Shown here piece after piece: positions 11,060-21,125 of a stretch of DNA of 64,000 nucleotides (its first letter is position 1; every line of letters begins with the position of its first letter). Where the stretch lies: NCBI GenBank assembly GCA_951213105.1, contig OX578149.1:5159818-5223817 (forward strand). The letters run 5' to 3'. This DNA is from Amaurobius ferox (Eukaryota; Arthropoda; Arachnida; Araneae; Amaurobiidae). Position numbers and translations under genes: made by a program. A model generated the notes under the pieces. That model made no database searches and had not been told where the DNA came from. It worked only from the letters and a program-made list of their open reading frames with translations.

Positions 11060-12275
11060 TTTTTTTAACACTTTATAACATAGTTGAAAAGTGTTTATGA
11101 CTTTGTTTATTCTGTCTCTCTGTTTATCCGTTAGCACGATAACTGCCGTAAAAATGACTTTATCATAGGGAAATTCTAGTATGTTGTTCAGACGGTCTGT
11201 GGGACCTATGGGAATATAAATGAATAATATTACCCAATAGTTTTGAATTGAACCCGGGTTGAAAAATGAAATACATTGAACCCTGTAGGACCTAATTTAT
11301 CAAACATTTTTTAAGTGAATTTAAAATTCACAAATTGCTTCGAAAGTTTTAGGAAATATTCAAATTATCCCATAAAATATATAAAAAAATTTCAGCAAAA
11401 TATATTCAGTAGTTTTTTAAATAAAAAATAGAATAATAATTATACCTTATATATGAAGAGATCACTTGACCATTATATGCAAACATTACGTGACCCACTT
11501 CAAAATAAAATATGGCATCCATCTTGTGTTAAAATCGTGATTTTTAAAGTTCTTTTTAATTCATATTCAGTGTTGCATCCGTCCTGAAACTGCTTTATTT
11601 TTGCTTAAATTCTGTGCATTTACATACTGAAAAAACGCAATTAAAATATATTTGAGTTTAAATGATCATCAAACTTTGATTATATCTACAACGAAGCCTA
11701 CTTTTCACTTATGGATAATGTAAGCACCAAAAGATGTAGTATAAGAATTGCTGCATTTTTTTTACGCAAAATTATTTAGCTAATGGAGTCTGCAATACAG
11801 CTGATATGAATGAAACATTCATTGATTACACAGAGAACCAGACCCGGCCACACAAATAGTTACTGTAAGCCTTCGGGTCAGTCGTATGGTCCGGGTTTTT
11901 CACAGAGAACCAGACGACTTTTTCGATAAAGTTTTAAGCATAGAATTAAATTACTTGTACCTCCATGGTTTTAAATTTTTAAATAAAATAAATTATTATA
12001 GTATTGTGATGAATGAAAGGAATGGGAAAAGTTTATGAATGAAATGCTGCTTTTATATAGAGGCGATTTATATTTCGATGACGTCATTTGAATAAAATTC
12101 ATTTGTTTTCGATGAAGTTTTCAAATATAATAAATTATTGTAGTATTATGATAATTTAAAAAATATTACCGAGGAATGTATCGCATTTTAGAGATGTTTA
12201 TGTAAAATTGCATTGAAGTTGAAAAGTGTTTCATAATCAATGCTTTACGCATGATTGGTCTTTCTTGTTTTACAT
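11060..12275 (+). repeat. RepB copy 2
   Basis: Starts near TTTTTTAACACTTTATAACA and carries the TCTGTCTCTCTGTTTATCCG and GCCGTAAAAATGACTTTATC blocks. It ends near ATGATTGGTCTTTCTTGTTT. Compared with copies 1 and 3 it carries one extra 57-bp insertion with its own target duplication at 11829-11915. Confidence 0.7.
11844..11900 (-). mobile_element. 57-bp micro-insertion, copy 1
   Basis: A 57-bp segment flanked by a perfect 15-bp direct duplication, CACAGAGAACCAGAC at 11829-11843 and 11901-11915. RepB copies 1 and 3 lack it at the matching place, which gives two paralogous empty sites. Its ends pair with each other (CCGGCCACAC with GTATGGTCCGG, one bulge and one mismatch). A 58-bp relative sits in the opposite orientation at 14195-14252, ungapped and about 77% identical over 57 positions by my count. 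On the plus strand it ends in TTTTT. It is not a SINE type I know. Confidence 0.75.
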
Positions 12276-13371
12276 GAGATGGAAATGTGGGTACTTTCCT
12301 TATCATTTTATTACATTTTAAAATAAAAGTATGGATCCAACATCTCTCGTTTTTGTTATACGTCCTATTTGAAACCAATATAATCGGTACAAACTAAATC
12401 AATACAAATAAACGAAATTTCAATTTTAGTTCAACTTTGTGTAACTTCAAAATTCACAAATTAACAATACAATGCTAAAGCACAAGTTAATCATAACGTC
12501 CAGTCGCTGTTTTTCTTCTGCTCTCCTCGGCTTCAATTTTTAGTAGCACTTAGGAAAATAAATGGATGGATAACAGCCAATCTAAGTCCATGGTTATAAT
12601 ATCGTCTGCTTCGTAAGAGTTCCACATTTACTTTCAGTTTAGAATTTTTAAAACGATACGTAGATGTCTTTAGTATTAGTTGTTATTCTTGTATTATATA
12701 TTTTAATGGAATTTAATATTTTTTTTATAAACGGCAAAACGGCTTTGTACATTTTATTGTATAACGACGGATACACGAAATTCCTCGGAATCATTACAGG
12801 TAACAAAATAGTTCCAATATATAAAATTTACATTTTAATGAATCTCTAGAATTTGCAATTTTATTTTTAATGTTTAAACTTTTCATTTTCAGTTTTAACA
12901 TCTTCATTTTCAAATATCTTCTAATCGCAAATTTTACTACCGTAGAATGCAACGTTAGAACAGTAAAATATGACATCGTTTTCTTCAACTTTTAAGACTA
13001 ACATATTGTTATCTACAAGTATTGTGAGCATTTAATTTCGAGTCATCTCAGGTGTAAAATATTTTATTAATGTTGATTATCTGGTTATATTCTTGATTAA
13101 GAGAAAGTGATAAAAAATATTTAGCTTCAGTTATATAGAGAAAAGAATAATCCTTGAATCAGGTTGTCCTTATTTGATTTTTACCTTTCAAAATATTCTT
13201 AATTATTAAATTACTGTGTATAACTGTGTTATGTATATTATTTTTGTTTTACTACAACCAATATAGTAATGTTTCATAAGCCCTACTTTATTATCTTTAT
13301 ATTTGCTGATTTTTAAACGGGAAAAAATTCATTTAAACATTATTTTAACAGCTTAAACGTTTCAGGAGTGA
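12276..13371. other. AT-rich spacer
   Basis: No gene recognised. Short frames at 12664-12849 and 12794-12988 are composed of low-complexity AT-rich codons and have no motif. Confidence 0.35.
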
Positions 13372-13379
13372 AGTTTCCG

Positions 13380-13455
13380 GTTTTCAGTCGGAAATCGAAC
13401 GCTGGCCTGCTGAGTGACAGTCATTTATGCTATAAGCTACACCACTCCGGCCCTA
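13380..13455 (-). pseudogene. tRNA-Asp-like relic or SINE head
   Basis: On the minus strand the sequence reads GGCCGGAGTGGTGTAGC, then an anticodon-loop-like CTGTCAC (plus-strand 13414-13420, anticodon GTC at 13416-13418), then a B-box-like GCGTTCGATTTCC. GTC is the anticodon of tRNA-Asp, and the loop matches that tRNA. The D arm and the stems do not pair well enough for a working tRNA, and the 3' flank continues AT-rich. It is best read as a tRNA-derived SINE head or a tRNA pseudogene. Confidence 0.5.
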
Positions 13456-14194
13456 TTAAGAAACTCACTGAGTAACGTTATTATTTTTTCAGAAGTGGGT
13501 AAATAAATTATGTAAAGTAAACAATCATATTTTATTCGTGATTTCGCGTTAGAAAATGATCACTGCATTGGACACTTTTAGTGAATTTTTTGATAACGCA
13601 GTATAATTGGAAGAATATATATGCTAGTTTAGGGGAAATGTCGATTTGCATCATTTACAAACCTAGGTGACTTCTTTTCAGCATCGGTTAGAAAGACTAT
13701 TTTAATCACCCTGTATCTAGACTACTTGGGTGCATTTTGGTAGGTAGTGTCTTTTCATGATCATATTTTTGTTCTGAATGGAATCAGCTAGTGATTAAAA
13801 ATTCATGTTCTTTTTACAATAAAGTTCCATTGTTACCTATAACTGTTCTTATTTAATAAATACTGTAGTTTCGGTTGTATTTCAATTCCTCGATTTTAGA
13901 TGGCATATCCTCTTCTAGACCAATGCTTCTCAACATGTGTGAGACACCAAGGCCCGGTAAATTATTTTTGTATAAGACGAGAGAAAAAAATTGACTCATG
14001 AATTCTATTTTTTTTAAGTTTTTACATTAAATCCCGGCATAATCATGAAACGTATTAATACGTTTATGTGTACGGTGTGGGCATGTTGACAAATATAAAA
14101 TTACATTTAAATATAAGTTGTTAATCACTGGACTCATGAAATGGTGTAGCCTACTGTAATTTCCTCAGGCCAGCATCATTAAATAAAAGTGTGT

Positions 14195-14252
14195 AGAAAA
14201 CCCAGACCACACGACCAACCCATAGGCTAATGGTAGCTTTCTGTGTGGCCGG
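14195..14252 (+). mobile_element. 58-bp micro-insertion, copy 2
   Basis: A 58-bp segment between perfect 14-bp direct duplications AAATAAAAGTGTGT at 14181-14194 and 14253-14266. It is the reverse-orientation relative of the segment at 11844-11900. The terminal stem is kept: CCGGCCACAC pairs with GTGTGGTCTGG on the minus strand, and the position mismatched in copy 1 is paired here. It lies inside the hAT-like element. Confidence 0.75.
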
Positions 14253-14520
14253 AAATAAAAGTGTGTGCTGATGTTCATTGATATATCCCATTCTTATCAC
14301 CAAACATTTATAATATTATTCAGTATAAAGTTTATTATTGTATTATTAAATTAATTTTACTAATTTTGTTTTTTCGTTTTTTTTAGAGGGGGGGGGGCGG
14401 TACTGCGAAAGATAAATATTTATCCATTGTAATTCACCTTAGAAGTCAGCTGAATAGTCTTTTATTCATATTAAAATTTAAATGCGGCTTGGTCACTGAC
14501 ATTTGTGTAGCAAATGTCAG

Positions 14521-14788
14521 TTGTTGTTGTTGAGACCCAGACCGTCCGATCTACCAGAAAGGTGTAAGGTAACTGTTTGGACGGCCGGGAAGTGCCACCC
14601 AATTTAGACCGGAACCCAGTGGGGGAGGCATCCACAGGGACCGTACCCTCCTTCCCCTACCACCAACCTCTCGGAAGGACTTACGGACCCACATGTTTAA
14701 CGTGATCGTACTCCGCATGAACACGGCGGAAGTTGTGGCAGCGTGCAAATCCAGCGCGCAAACCACCGGGCTGCCGCGCCCGAAATGC
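14521..14788 (-). mobile_element. SINE-S copy 3 body of a 5S-headed SINE
   Basis: Minus-strand SINE-S body. It keeps GGGCGCGGCAGCCCGGTGGT (the usual SINE-S head, with the B box lost), the shared GGGGAAGGAGGGTACGGTCC block, the 3' end GATCGGACGGTCTGGGTC and a CAA-repeat tail (TTGTTGTTGTTG on the plus strand from 14521). It is joined directly at its 5' side to a full 5S rRNA-like segment (14789-14906). The whole composite lies between 10-bp duplications CAAATGTCAG at 14511-14520 and 14911-14920; the four bases TACA at 14907-14910 separate the 5S 5' end from the right-hand copy. This indicates insertion as a single unit. Confidence 0.85.
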
Positions 14789-14906
14789 GCCAACAGCACG
14801 TGGTGTTCCCAGGTGGTCACCCACACAAGTACTAACCGCGCCCGATGCTGCTTGACTTCGGTGATCTAACGAGAACCGGTGTTTTCAGCACGGTACGGCC
14901 GTTGGC
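14789..14906 (-). rRNA. 5S rRNA-like head of a SINE
   Basis: 118 nt on the minus strand matching the full length of animal 5S rRNA. It begins GCCAACGGCC, contains CACCGGTTCTCG, ATCACCGAAGTCAAGCAGCA and TCGGGCGCGGTTAGTACTTG, and ends GTGCTGTTGGC. The internal control region (A box, intermediate element, C box) is largely intact, so Pol III transcription is plausible. A few likely changes from the usual sequence are visible, for example TTA where CCG is common after GGTTCTCG. It sits inside the SINE target duplication and is fused to a SINE body, so it is a retroposed 5S-derived head and not a functional rRNA gene. Confidence 0.85.
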
Positions 14907-15078
14907 TACACAAATGTCAGTGACCAAGTCGTTCTGTTTCTGAGTTTTTCGACACATTCACGAATATTATTCTGTTTAGAATGTTTCCACTATGGAATAT
15001 TTATTCATAAAATAATTTTAGAAAACTAAAACAACACGTTCTAGAAGAATCTCTCGGCCCGGTGGTTGAGAAACACTG

Positions 15079-15779
15079 CTCTAGACTGACATATATCCCA
15101 ACCTACGGGGTAATACTCCAGTACGTTAAGATAATTTTATTATTCTTTTAAATGAATAATATAGTCAGTCCGTATACGCCGTACATTAGTAGAATAAATG
15201 AAGAATCAACAACTAACATTTGGGTAAAACTTTAGCGGCAAAAGTTATTTTAACAAGTTTTTTTTTTAACGTGGCCTATTATTCTGACAGAAACTATATA
15301 AAATTAAAAATTTAATAAACGTGATTTTATTATCGATTATTCGTGTGAAACACATAAAAAAACATACTGTACGACATCGCGCAATATTATTAATTAGCAA
15401 AGTTCAAAATATTTCCAACAACGCACCATTTCAGTATGGGTCGACTTAATTAGGCAGATATAATATTAGTAGATTCATCAATTTAGTAATATTCTGCTCT
15501 GAATTTTGAATGCGTTTATAAATAAGTAACTTCTTTGGTTCATTTATTATAATTAAAATGTGAATTTGTCACAGGACGTAGAAGAGTTATGCGCATCCCA
15601 GATCAAACTTTTACGTCTCATTCTATACTCTAAGTTTTGTCATCTAAAACCTATGTAAAGAGATGCAATTGGAAAAACTCTCGATAATGTGGCATGCATT
15701 CCAATTCAAACATCAGGTACATATGTATTGCAGTAGTCAATAATCAAACCCACTTAATTTTTTTATAAGTCCCCTCTGC
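15079..15779. other. AT-rich spacer
   Basis: No gene or recognised repeat seen, apart from the 8-bp duplication CTCTAGAC at its left edge. Confidence 0.35.
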
Positions 15780-16041
15780 TATAAATTGTATTCAAACTGA
15801 AAACAAAATGGTTAAATCTGTTTTATTTTGGCATACATTTGTTTTCAGTGCTTCACCGTTCTTCACCATTTCCTTAAAGTGCTGAAATCGTTTTCTATTT
15901 TGTAAAACATTTTCCATAAACAGAAATTTTTTCTTTACAAAGAATGTTATATGCCCTACGGCGCAAGCAATTGAAGATAGTTGTTGAGGGTGGTTTTTCA
16001 GTTCGGTTTCCGCGTCTTTGAATACAAATTAACCTATTTTT
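15780..16041 (+). repeat. RepD copy 4, partial
   Basis: Block with GCATACATTTGTTTTCAGTG and CTGAAATCGTTTTCTATTTT matching 8980-9070 of RepD copy 3. It is cut at its right side by the hairpin end of a RepC' copy. Confidence 0.45.
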
Positions 16042-16560
16042 ACTTTCCCTACATAGTATAATAAGGAAAGTATTTTGACGGTGTTGAAAATTCGAATTTG
16101 AATTTTAGACGTGCGAATTTTAGTACATTTCAAGCAACCCTGAATTTGAATCGAACGATTATGAGGTGATGTCTGTGTGTATGTGCGAGTGTGTGTCTGT
16201 GGGTCTGTGGATGCGATATTTCGATATTTAATAATGTTAAAAAAATAATCTTTTTATACGTAATTTTTTATTCAAAAATGAATGGCACAAATTTTAAAAC
16301 ACTAGCTTGAACCGTTCTTAAGCTATTGTGCGTTTTTCAAATAAATGTATAAACAAATAGCAAAAATGAACAGTAGTAAGTATCATTAAATAGGTAACAC
16401 TTAACGATAAATTTAGCGACTTATTTGGCGAAATATCGCCAACCTAGCAAATTTTTAATAGGATGTCAAATTGACAAGAATGTTGACACATTGGCAAAAG
16501 TGACACTAAATTTACGAAAATGACGCCAAACGGAGGAAATGATAATTAACATATTTTAAT
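16042..16560 (-). repeat. RepC' copy 1 with Mod20
   Basis: Begins with the family's terminal hairpin ACTTTCCC..ATAAGGAAAGT at 16042-16071, then a TG-rich block, then the Mod20 array at about 16390-16550. The array units are near ATTGGCAAAAGTGACACTAA and ATTTACGAAAATGACGCCAA. The other terminus (TCTGATGTGGGC type) is missing. The orientation is opposite to the copies at 39281 and 59055. Confidence 0.6.
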
Positions 16561-17704
16561 ATAATGGAGTATATTGCTTAGCAGATGTTAACAATACTTT
16601 CAATTATCCAGTTAAATTTGTGCGAAATATAAATTATTGGGTACTTCAATTATTGGGTACTTCAGTTATTGGGTTATTGGGTATCGGTGTACTTCCAACG
16701 TTAAAAACATTCTGATGTGGATCTTGTCCGTCATTATTTCGCATTGAACGAAGTAAAGTACTTGCATTATGAGATAAAGCTATGTAAGATAAAGCTATGC
16801 TGTCCATGCCAGACTTTTTAAATTATATCTGTAAGTCAATGTACAAGACATCGCTCAAACAAAATTGAGCCATCCAAATACAAGTATATATGATTATTTT
16901 AATCAATGAATATCAGTAACTTGATGATTTTCAGACAAATGAAAAACTCTTCATTTTTTAAGCATCAGACTAATTGTGTTAATGCTTTAAATATCATCTT
17001 AAAGAGAACGTTTTATTTAAAAACACGATTTGAACCTTCACCGTTAGATCAGGATATTACACATTTTTAATTTAAAATGAAAGAAAATCTTTCAAAATTT
17101 TAATCATTGAATCCCAAACAACAGTAGGCCGCTAGGGTTGAAGAAATCATATTTGAGTTGCCTATAAAATTCCATTTCAGCTTTTTAGACCTTACGGTTC
17201 GAAATATTTTGCCCTGACATTGGATCCCACATGATTGTTACGACCGTACTAGGTATCTACGGTTATGGCGTTTACAATTGAAAACACAGGAGGTGTGCGA
17301 TAAACAGTGTGTAGGGCTTCAGCTTCACCCCTCACGATATATAAACAGGCTGTAAGTATTTCGTTCTCGCATCTTCTCAGCATGTAACATACGCACGATG
17401 CAGTTTTCCTTAGAAATCCCCTCACTAAGGGTATTATTTCTTTACCAATATGACCAACATCTATGCCTTTCCCAATAAATCACTTTTCAAAAATTCTTAT
17501 TTCTAGTAGCATTTACAATAATTTTACATTTAAAAGAACGATATTTAAAATATAAACATATTACGGCCATAATAAGAATAGCTTTAACTTGTCATATGTA
17601 AAATTATTCTTCTAAATTCAAAATTCCAGAGCCAAATTTAGAAACTTTAGACTAAAGCTCGTTGTCAAATGGGCTCGTTTACGGACAACGTAAACGTACA
17701 GACA
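16561..17704. other. unassigned AT-rich spacer
   Basis: No gene recognised. It includes a short triplicated word, GGGTACTTCAATTATT-like, at about 16638-16692. Confidence 0.35.
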
Positions 17705-19747
17705 TGTCAGTATTTAACAAGAAAGATCAATCATACATAAGCATTGATTATGAAACACTTCCCAACTGAAATGCAATTTCATTTAAAAATTTCTAAAACG
17801 TGATACATTCAGTGGTGATATCTTTTACATTATCACAGTACTACAGTAATTTATTATACTTAAATATTTAAAACTGTATCGAAATACAAATCATTTGATT
17901 CTCTATGCAAAATCAATGAATATTTCATTCATATAACTTGTATTCCAGACTCCAGAGCTAAATAATTTTGTGTGAAAAAAATTCAGCAATTCTTATGTAA
18001 CTCACCTTACAATCGCTTGAGATATTTGCATTCTGCATAAGTTAAAATTAGGCTTCGTTGAAGAAATAATAAAAGTTTAGGGATCATTTAAAATCACAAC
18101 TATTGTAATTGCGTAGGCACGGAATTTAGATACACAGATAATATATGTGTGTGTGTGCATGTATTCAAAGTATTGGAATCGTGCCGAAGATCGAAACTCG
18201 AATTTTCGAAGGATCTACACGTTTTGGGACAAAAAAACTATTTTTAGGAAGACGTCTGTGTGTGTGTAAGGGTGTATCTGTGTGTCTGTGAGGATATTGC
18301 ATCCACTCTAACTAAAAAACTGATGGACCGAATTTCACAAAATTTGGTAGGTATGTTTTATGTGGGAAACTCTGATGTTCATTAGATTATAGTACGATTC
18401 GTAATAAAAGAATCTGCCTTCTTTGCGAAATGGCCGGCAGAAATTGCCTTTATCCACTCTAGCTAAAAACTAATGGAACAAATTTAACAAAATTTGGTGT
18501 ATAATATTTCAATGACCTACAAGTGATTTATATACCAAATTTAACAAAATTTGGTATATAAATCATTTGTAGGTTATTCTAGTACGATTCGGGAAAAAGG
18601 AACGGGTTATTTTTGCGAAATGGCCCGCAAAAATCGTTAAATATAAAAATATAAGAAAGACTACGTGTGCTCAATTATATCAATTAAATTCCTATTTTAT
18701 GCGTGATGTTTGACAATAAAGAGGATGAGACTAACCCCATTACTCTAGGACTAGCCGTTCTTGAGATATTCTAGTTTTTTCGCGTTTTCGCTACGTCACC
18801 TTTGACAATAAGTCCAGCTATCAAATGAGAACCAAATTCAAGTTTAACGTGCAAATTCAATATCATTTAAAATTATTTATTGCAGATAAACTCAAATTAT
18901 TATTGAAGAAATAAAGATATCGTGAATATGAGTCTGCAGGGAAAGACATGTGCTGCCCACATCAGAATTTTTAACAATATTACAACAATGATTTATAAAA
19001 GTGAACGGGGATTATTTGCAGGCCATTTCGAAAAAAATGTAGGATCTATATTTAAAGATCCACCAAATTTTTGTAGAATAAAATGTTCAACAAATTTAAG
19101 CTGTGTACCAAATTTAACTCTCTAGGATGTAGGAAAGTGCTTTAAAAATGCCATCAAATAAGTATATATCATGAAGAGTTATATAAAATTTAAAAAGATT
19201 TGAAAAATTGTTATCTACCAAATTTATTTTAAAATGTGAAGCCTCTCTCATATACAAAATAATTAAACTCTTAGAAAGATATTTATTATATAATATATCT
19301 CTTTTTTCTTTCTGGTGGATATCCCAAAAGTCAGAATTTAATTGAATTTGTTTTTCTCCCTTTATTAAATAATTTTTAATTAAAAAACTACCTAACATAT
19401 TTTACTGAAAATTTTTTTATATATTTTATGGGATAATGTGAATATTTTCTAAAAATTTCGAAGCAATTTGTGAATTTTAAATTTGCTTAAAAAATGTTTG
19501 GAAAATTAGGTCCCATAGGGTTCAATGTATTTCATTTTTTCAACCCGGGTTCAATAAAAAACTAATTGGGTGATATTATTTATTTATATTCCCATAGGTC
19601 CCACAGACCGTCTGAAAAACATACTAAAATTTCATTTTGATAGAGTCATTTTTACGGCAGTTATCGTGCTAACGGACAGACAGGCAGACAGAATGAACAA
19701 AGTCATAAGCACTTTTCAACTATGTTGTAAAGTGTTAAAAATTGCTG
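17705..19747 (-). repeat. RepB copy 4, interrupted
   Basis: The two ends of RepB are recognisable in reverse. The family start is at 19390-19747 (CCGTCTGAAAAACATACTAA, GGCAGTTATCGTGCTAACGG). The family end is at 17705-18125 (AACAAGAAAGATCAATCATA). Between them lie a RepC copy (18140-18966) and about 420 bp of AT-rich sequence of unknown origin. RepC therefore inserted into an older RepB. Confidence 0.6.
18140..18966 (-). repeat. RepC copy 1, nested in RepB
   Basis: Starts near GCATGTATTCAAAGTATTGG and continues with a TG-rich block and ATCCACTCTAACTAAAAAAC. It ends with GTCTGCAGGGAAAGACATG and TGCTGCCCACATCAGA, the family terminus in reverse. The hairpin end is degraded here. There is no coding capacity. 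Confidence 0.65.
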
Positions 19748-20713
19748 GAATGGGATTTTGTTTGTTCTCCTCTTGCATCCAATATTATGTTTTAACTATT
19801 ATCCGCAGTGAAAGAAAAACAACAAATGCACCGAAGTTTGATATGTGTATATGACAGTTTTTAAAATTGCAACTTTAAAAGTTAATTTCTAGTCTTAAAA
19901 TCTAGTACTAGATATTAAGACTAGATACATTCAAGAATTATTACATCACAGACATCTGACAGAACTGTTTAGTTTTATCAGTGTAGTATTTTTTGAGCAT
20001 TAAACATATTGAACTTCCATCAGAAGTATACGTGTAATATAATTTAAAGTCATTTGAACACATTCTGCAAACATTTGTTACCCCCTGACAAATACGATTC
20101 AGTATTCCTATTTTAATATTCAGATTAAGCAGCTGATTTCTAACTACGCAATTTACAATTTTAAAAATATCTTGCTCCTTTATTTTTAAGATAAAGCATT
20201 TTTAGGTTTCAACACATAGCTTCTTAAATTTTTACAATATCCCGTTTTATAGATGAATAGGCAAATGTTTACATAAAATGTAACAGATTAACACAATACT
20301 TTATCCTATTTAAATAACCAAGTAACGAATGCAAATTTGTCTCTTCGTGTGTTTCGGAAGCGAAAATTACTATTCAAATATCAGAGAAACTTTTGACATA
20401 TTCTCTATTTCCTGTAATTAGCGCGTCTTTATTCATGAACGATGTCAGTTCATCTCAGTACTTTACATTTCAAGTTATTATTCTAATGGCTTTTCAGTTT
20501 TGCTCCCTTTGCAATACAATAAACTTGTTTTAATATATTATTAATCGAAAAAAAAATTACAACTAATTTTTAAATGCAACAGATTCTGAAGTATGTATCC
20601 GAATTCTAAATAAATTTCGAAAAGAATCGAATTCTCAATAGATTTAAACTTTTTGGGCGCCACTCTAAGATTGAATCAACTTTTTTATAGAACAATGTCT
20701 CGCTATAATCTCG

Positions 20714-20718
<5 letters not shown>
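19748..20718. other. AT-rich spacer
   Basis: No gene or recognised repeat seen. Confidence 0.3.

Positions 20719-20755
<37 letters not shown>
20719..20755. repeat. (AT)n microsatellite
   Basis: About 18 AT units without interruption. Confidence 0.95.
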
Positions 20756-20758
<3 letters not shown>

Positions 20759-20883
20759 GTTTGAAAGTTCAATGAAAGAAAAGTGTGAAGCTGTAACTCG
20801 AAACACCTAACTTTCTAACAAGCTTACAAAATAAAAGTATAAATCTGCAAATCTACAATCAAATGGAAAAAAAATAAAGAAAA

Positions 20884-21125
20884 TCTGATGTGGGCAGCAC
20901 ATCCACTTTCCCTGTAGACTTAAATTTATTTTTTCTTTATTTCTTTAAGAACTCATTAAATTGAATTTAATTGCAGAAAATGACACTTAATTTGCATTTT
21001 TAATTCAATTTCTGCTTTTATTTGGTAATTGGACATTTTTCCAAAGGCGGCATAAAAAAATGCAAAAAATCTCTAATAAAAATCTCTAATCTGCGAAAAA
21101 TCTTGATCTGGCTAGCAATACTTTG
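20884..21125 (+). repeat. RepC copy 2, truncated
   Basis: Starts TCTGATGTGGGCAGCACATC at 20884 and follows the family through AATTGGACATTTTTCCAAAG. It stops before the TG-rich block and the hairpin end. Confidence 0.6.

Larger units (their letters stand above)
14488..14928. repeat. hairpin target site split by the SINE
   Basis: Left of the SINE the arm CTTGGTCACTGACATTTG (14488-14505) and loop TGTAG (14506-14510) are followed by CAAATGTCAG. Right of the SINE stands CAAATGTCAGTGACCAAG (14911-14928), the exact complement of the left arm. Removing the SINE and one CAAATGTCAG restores an 18-bp perfect stem with a 5-nt loop. The SINE therefore landed in a palindrome within the hAT-like element. 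Confidence 0.85.
13921..15078. mobile_element. non-autonomous hAT-like element
   Basis: 1158 bp. The ends are inverted: CAATGCTTCTCAAC at the left and GGTTGAGAAACACTG at the right, each with a GGCCCGG block just inside (near 13951 and 15056). The CAGTGNTTCTCAACC type of end is characteristic of hAT transposons. Flanking 8-bp duplications support this: TTCTAGAC at 13913-13920 and CTCTAGAC at 15079-15086 (7 of 8 match). No transposase is present. Inside are a 58-bp micro-insertion, a G10 run and a 5S-headed SINE. Without the SINE and its duplication the element would be about 750 bp. Confidence 0.75.

Noticed and set aside
13380..13455. Functional tRNA-Asp gene
   Set aside because: Only the anticodon loop and B box fit; the acceptor and D arms do not pair.
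14551..14826. 91-aa minus-strand reading frame
   Set aside because: It spans the SINE body and part of the 5S-like head.
14789..14906. Functional 5S rRNA gene
   Set aside because: It lies inside a target duplication, is fused to a SINE body and carries likely substitutions; it is a SINE head.
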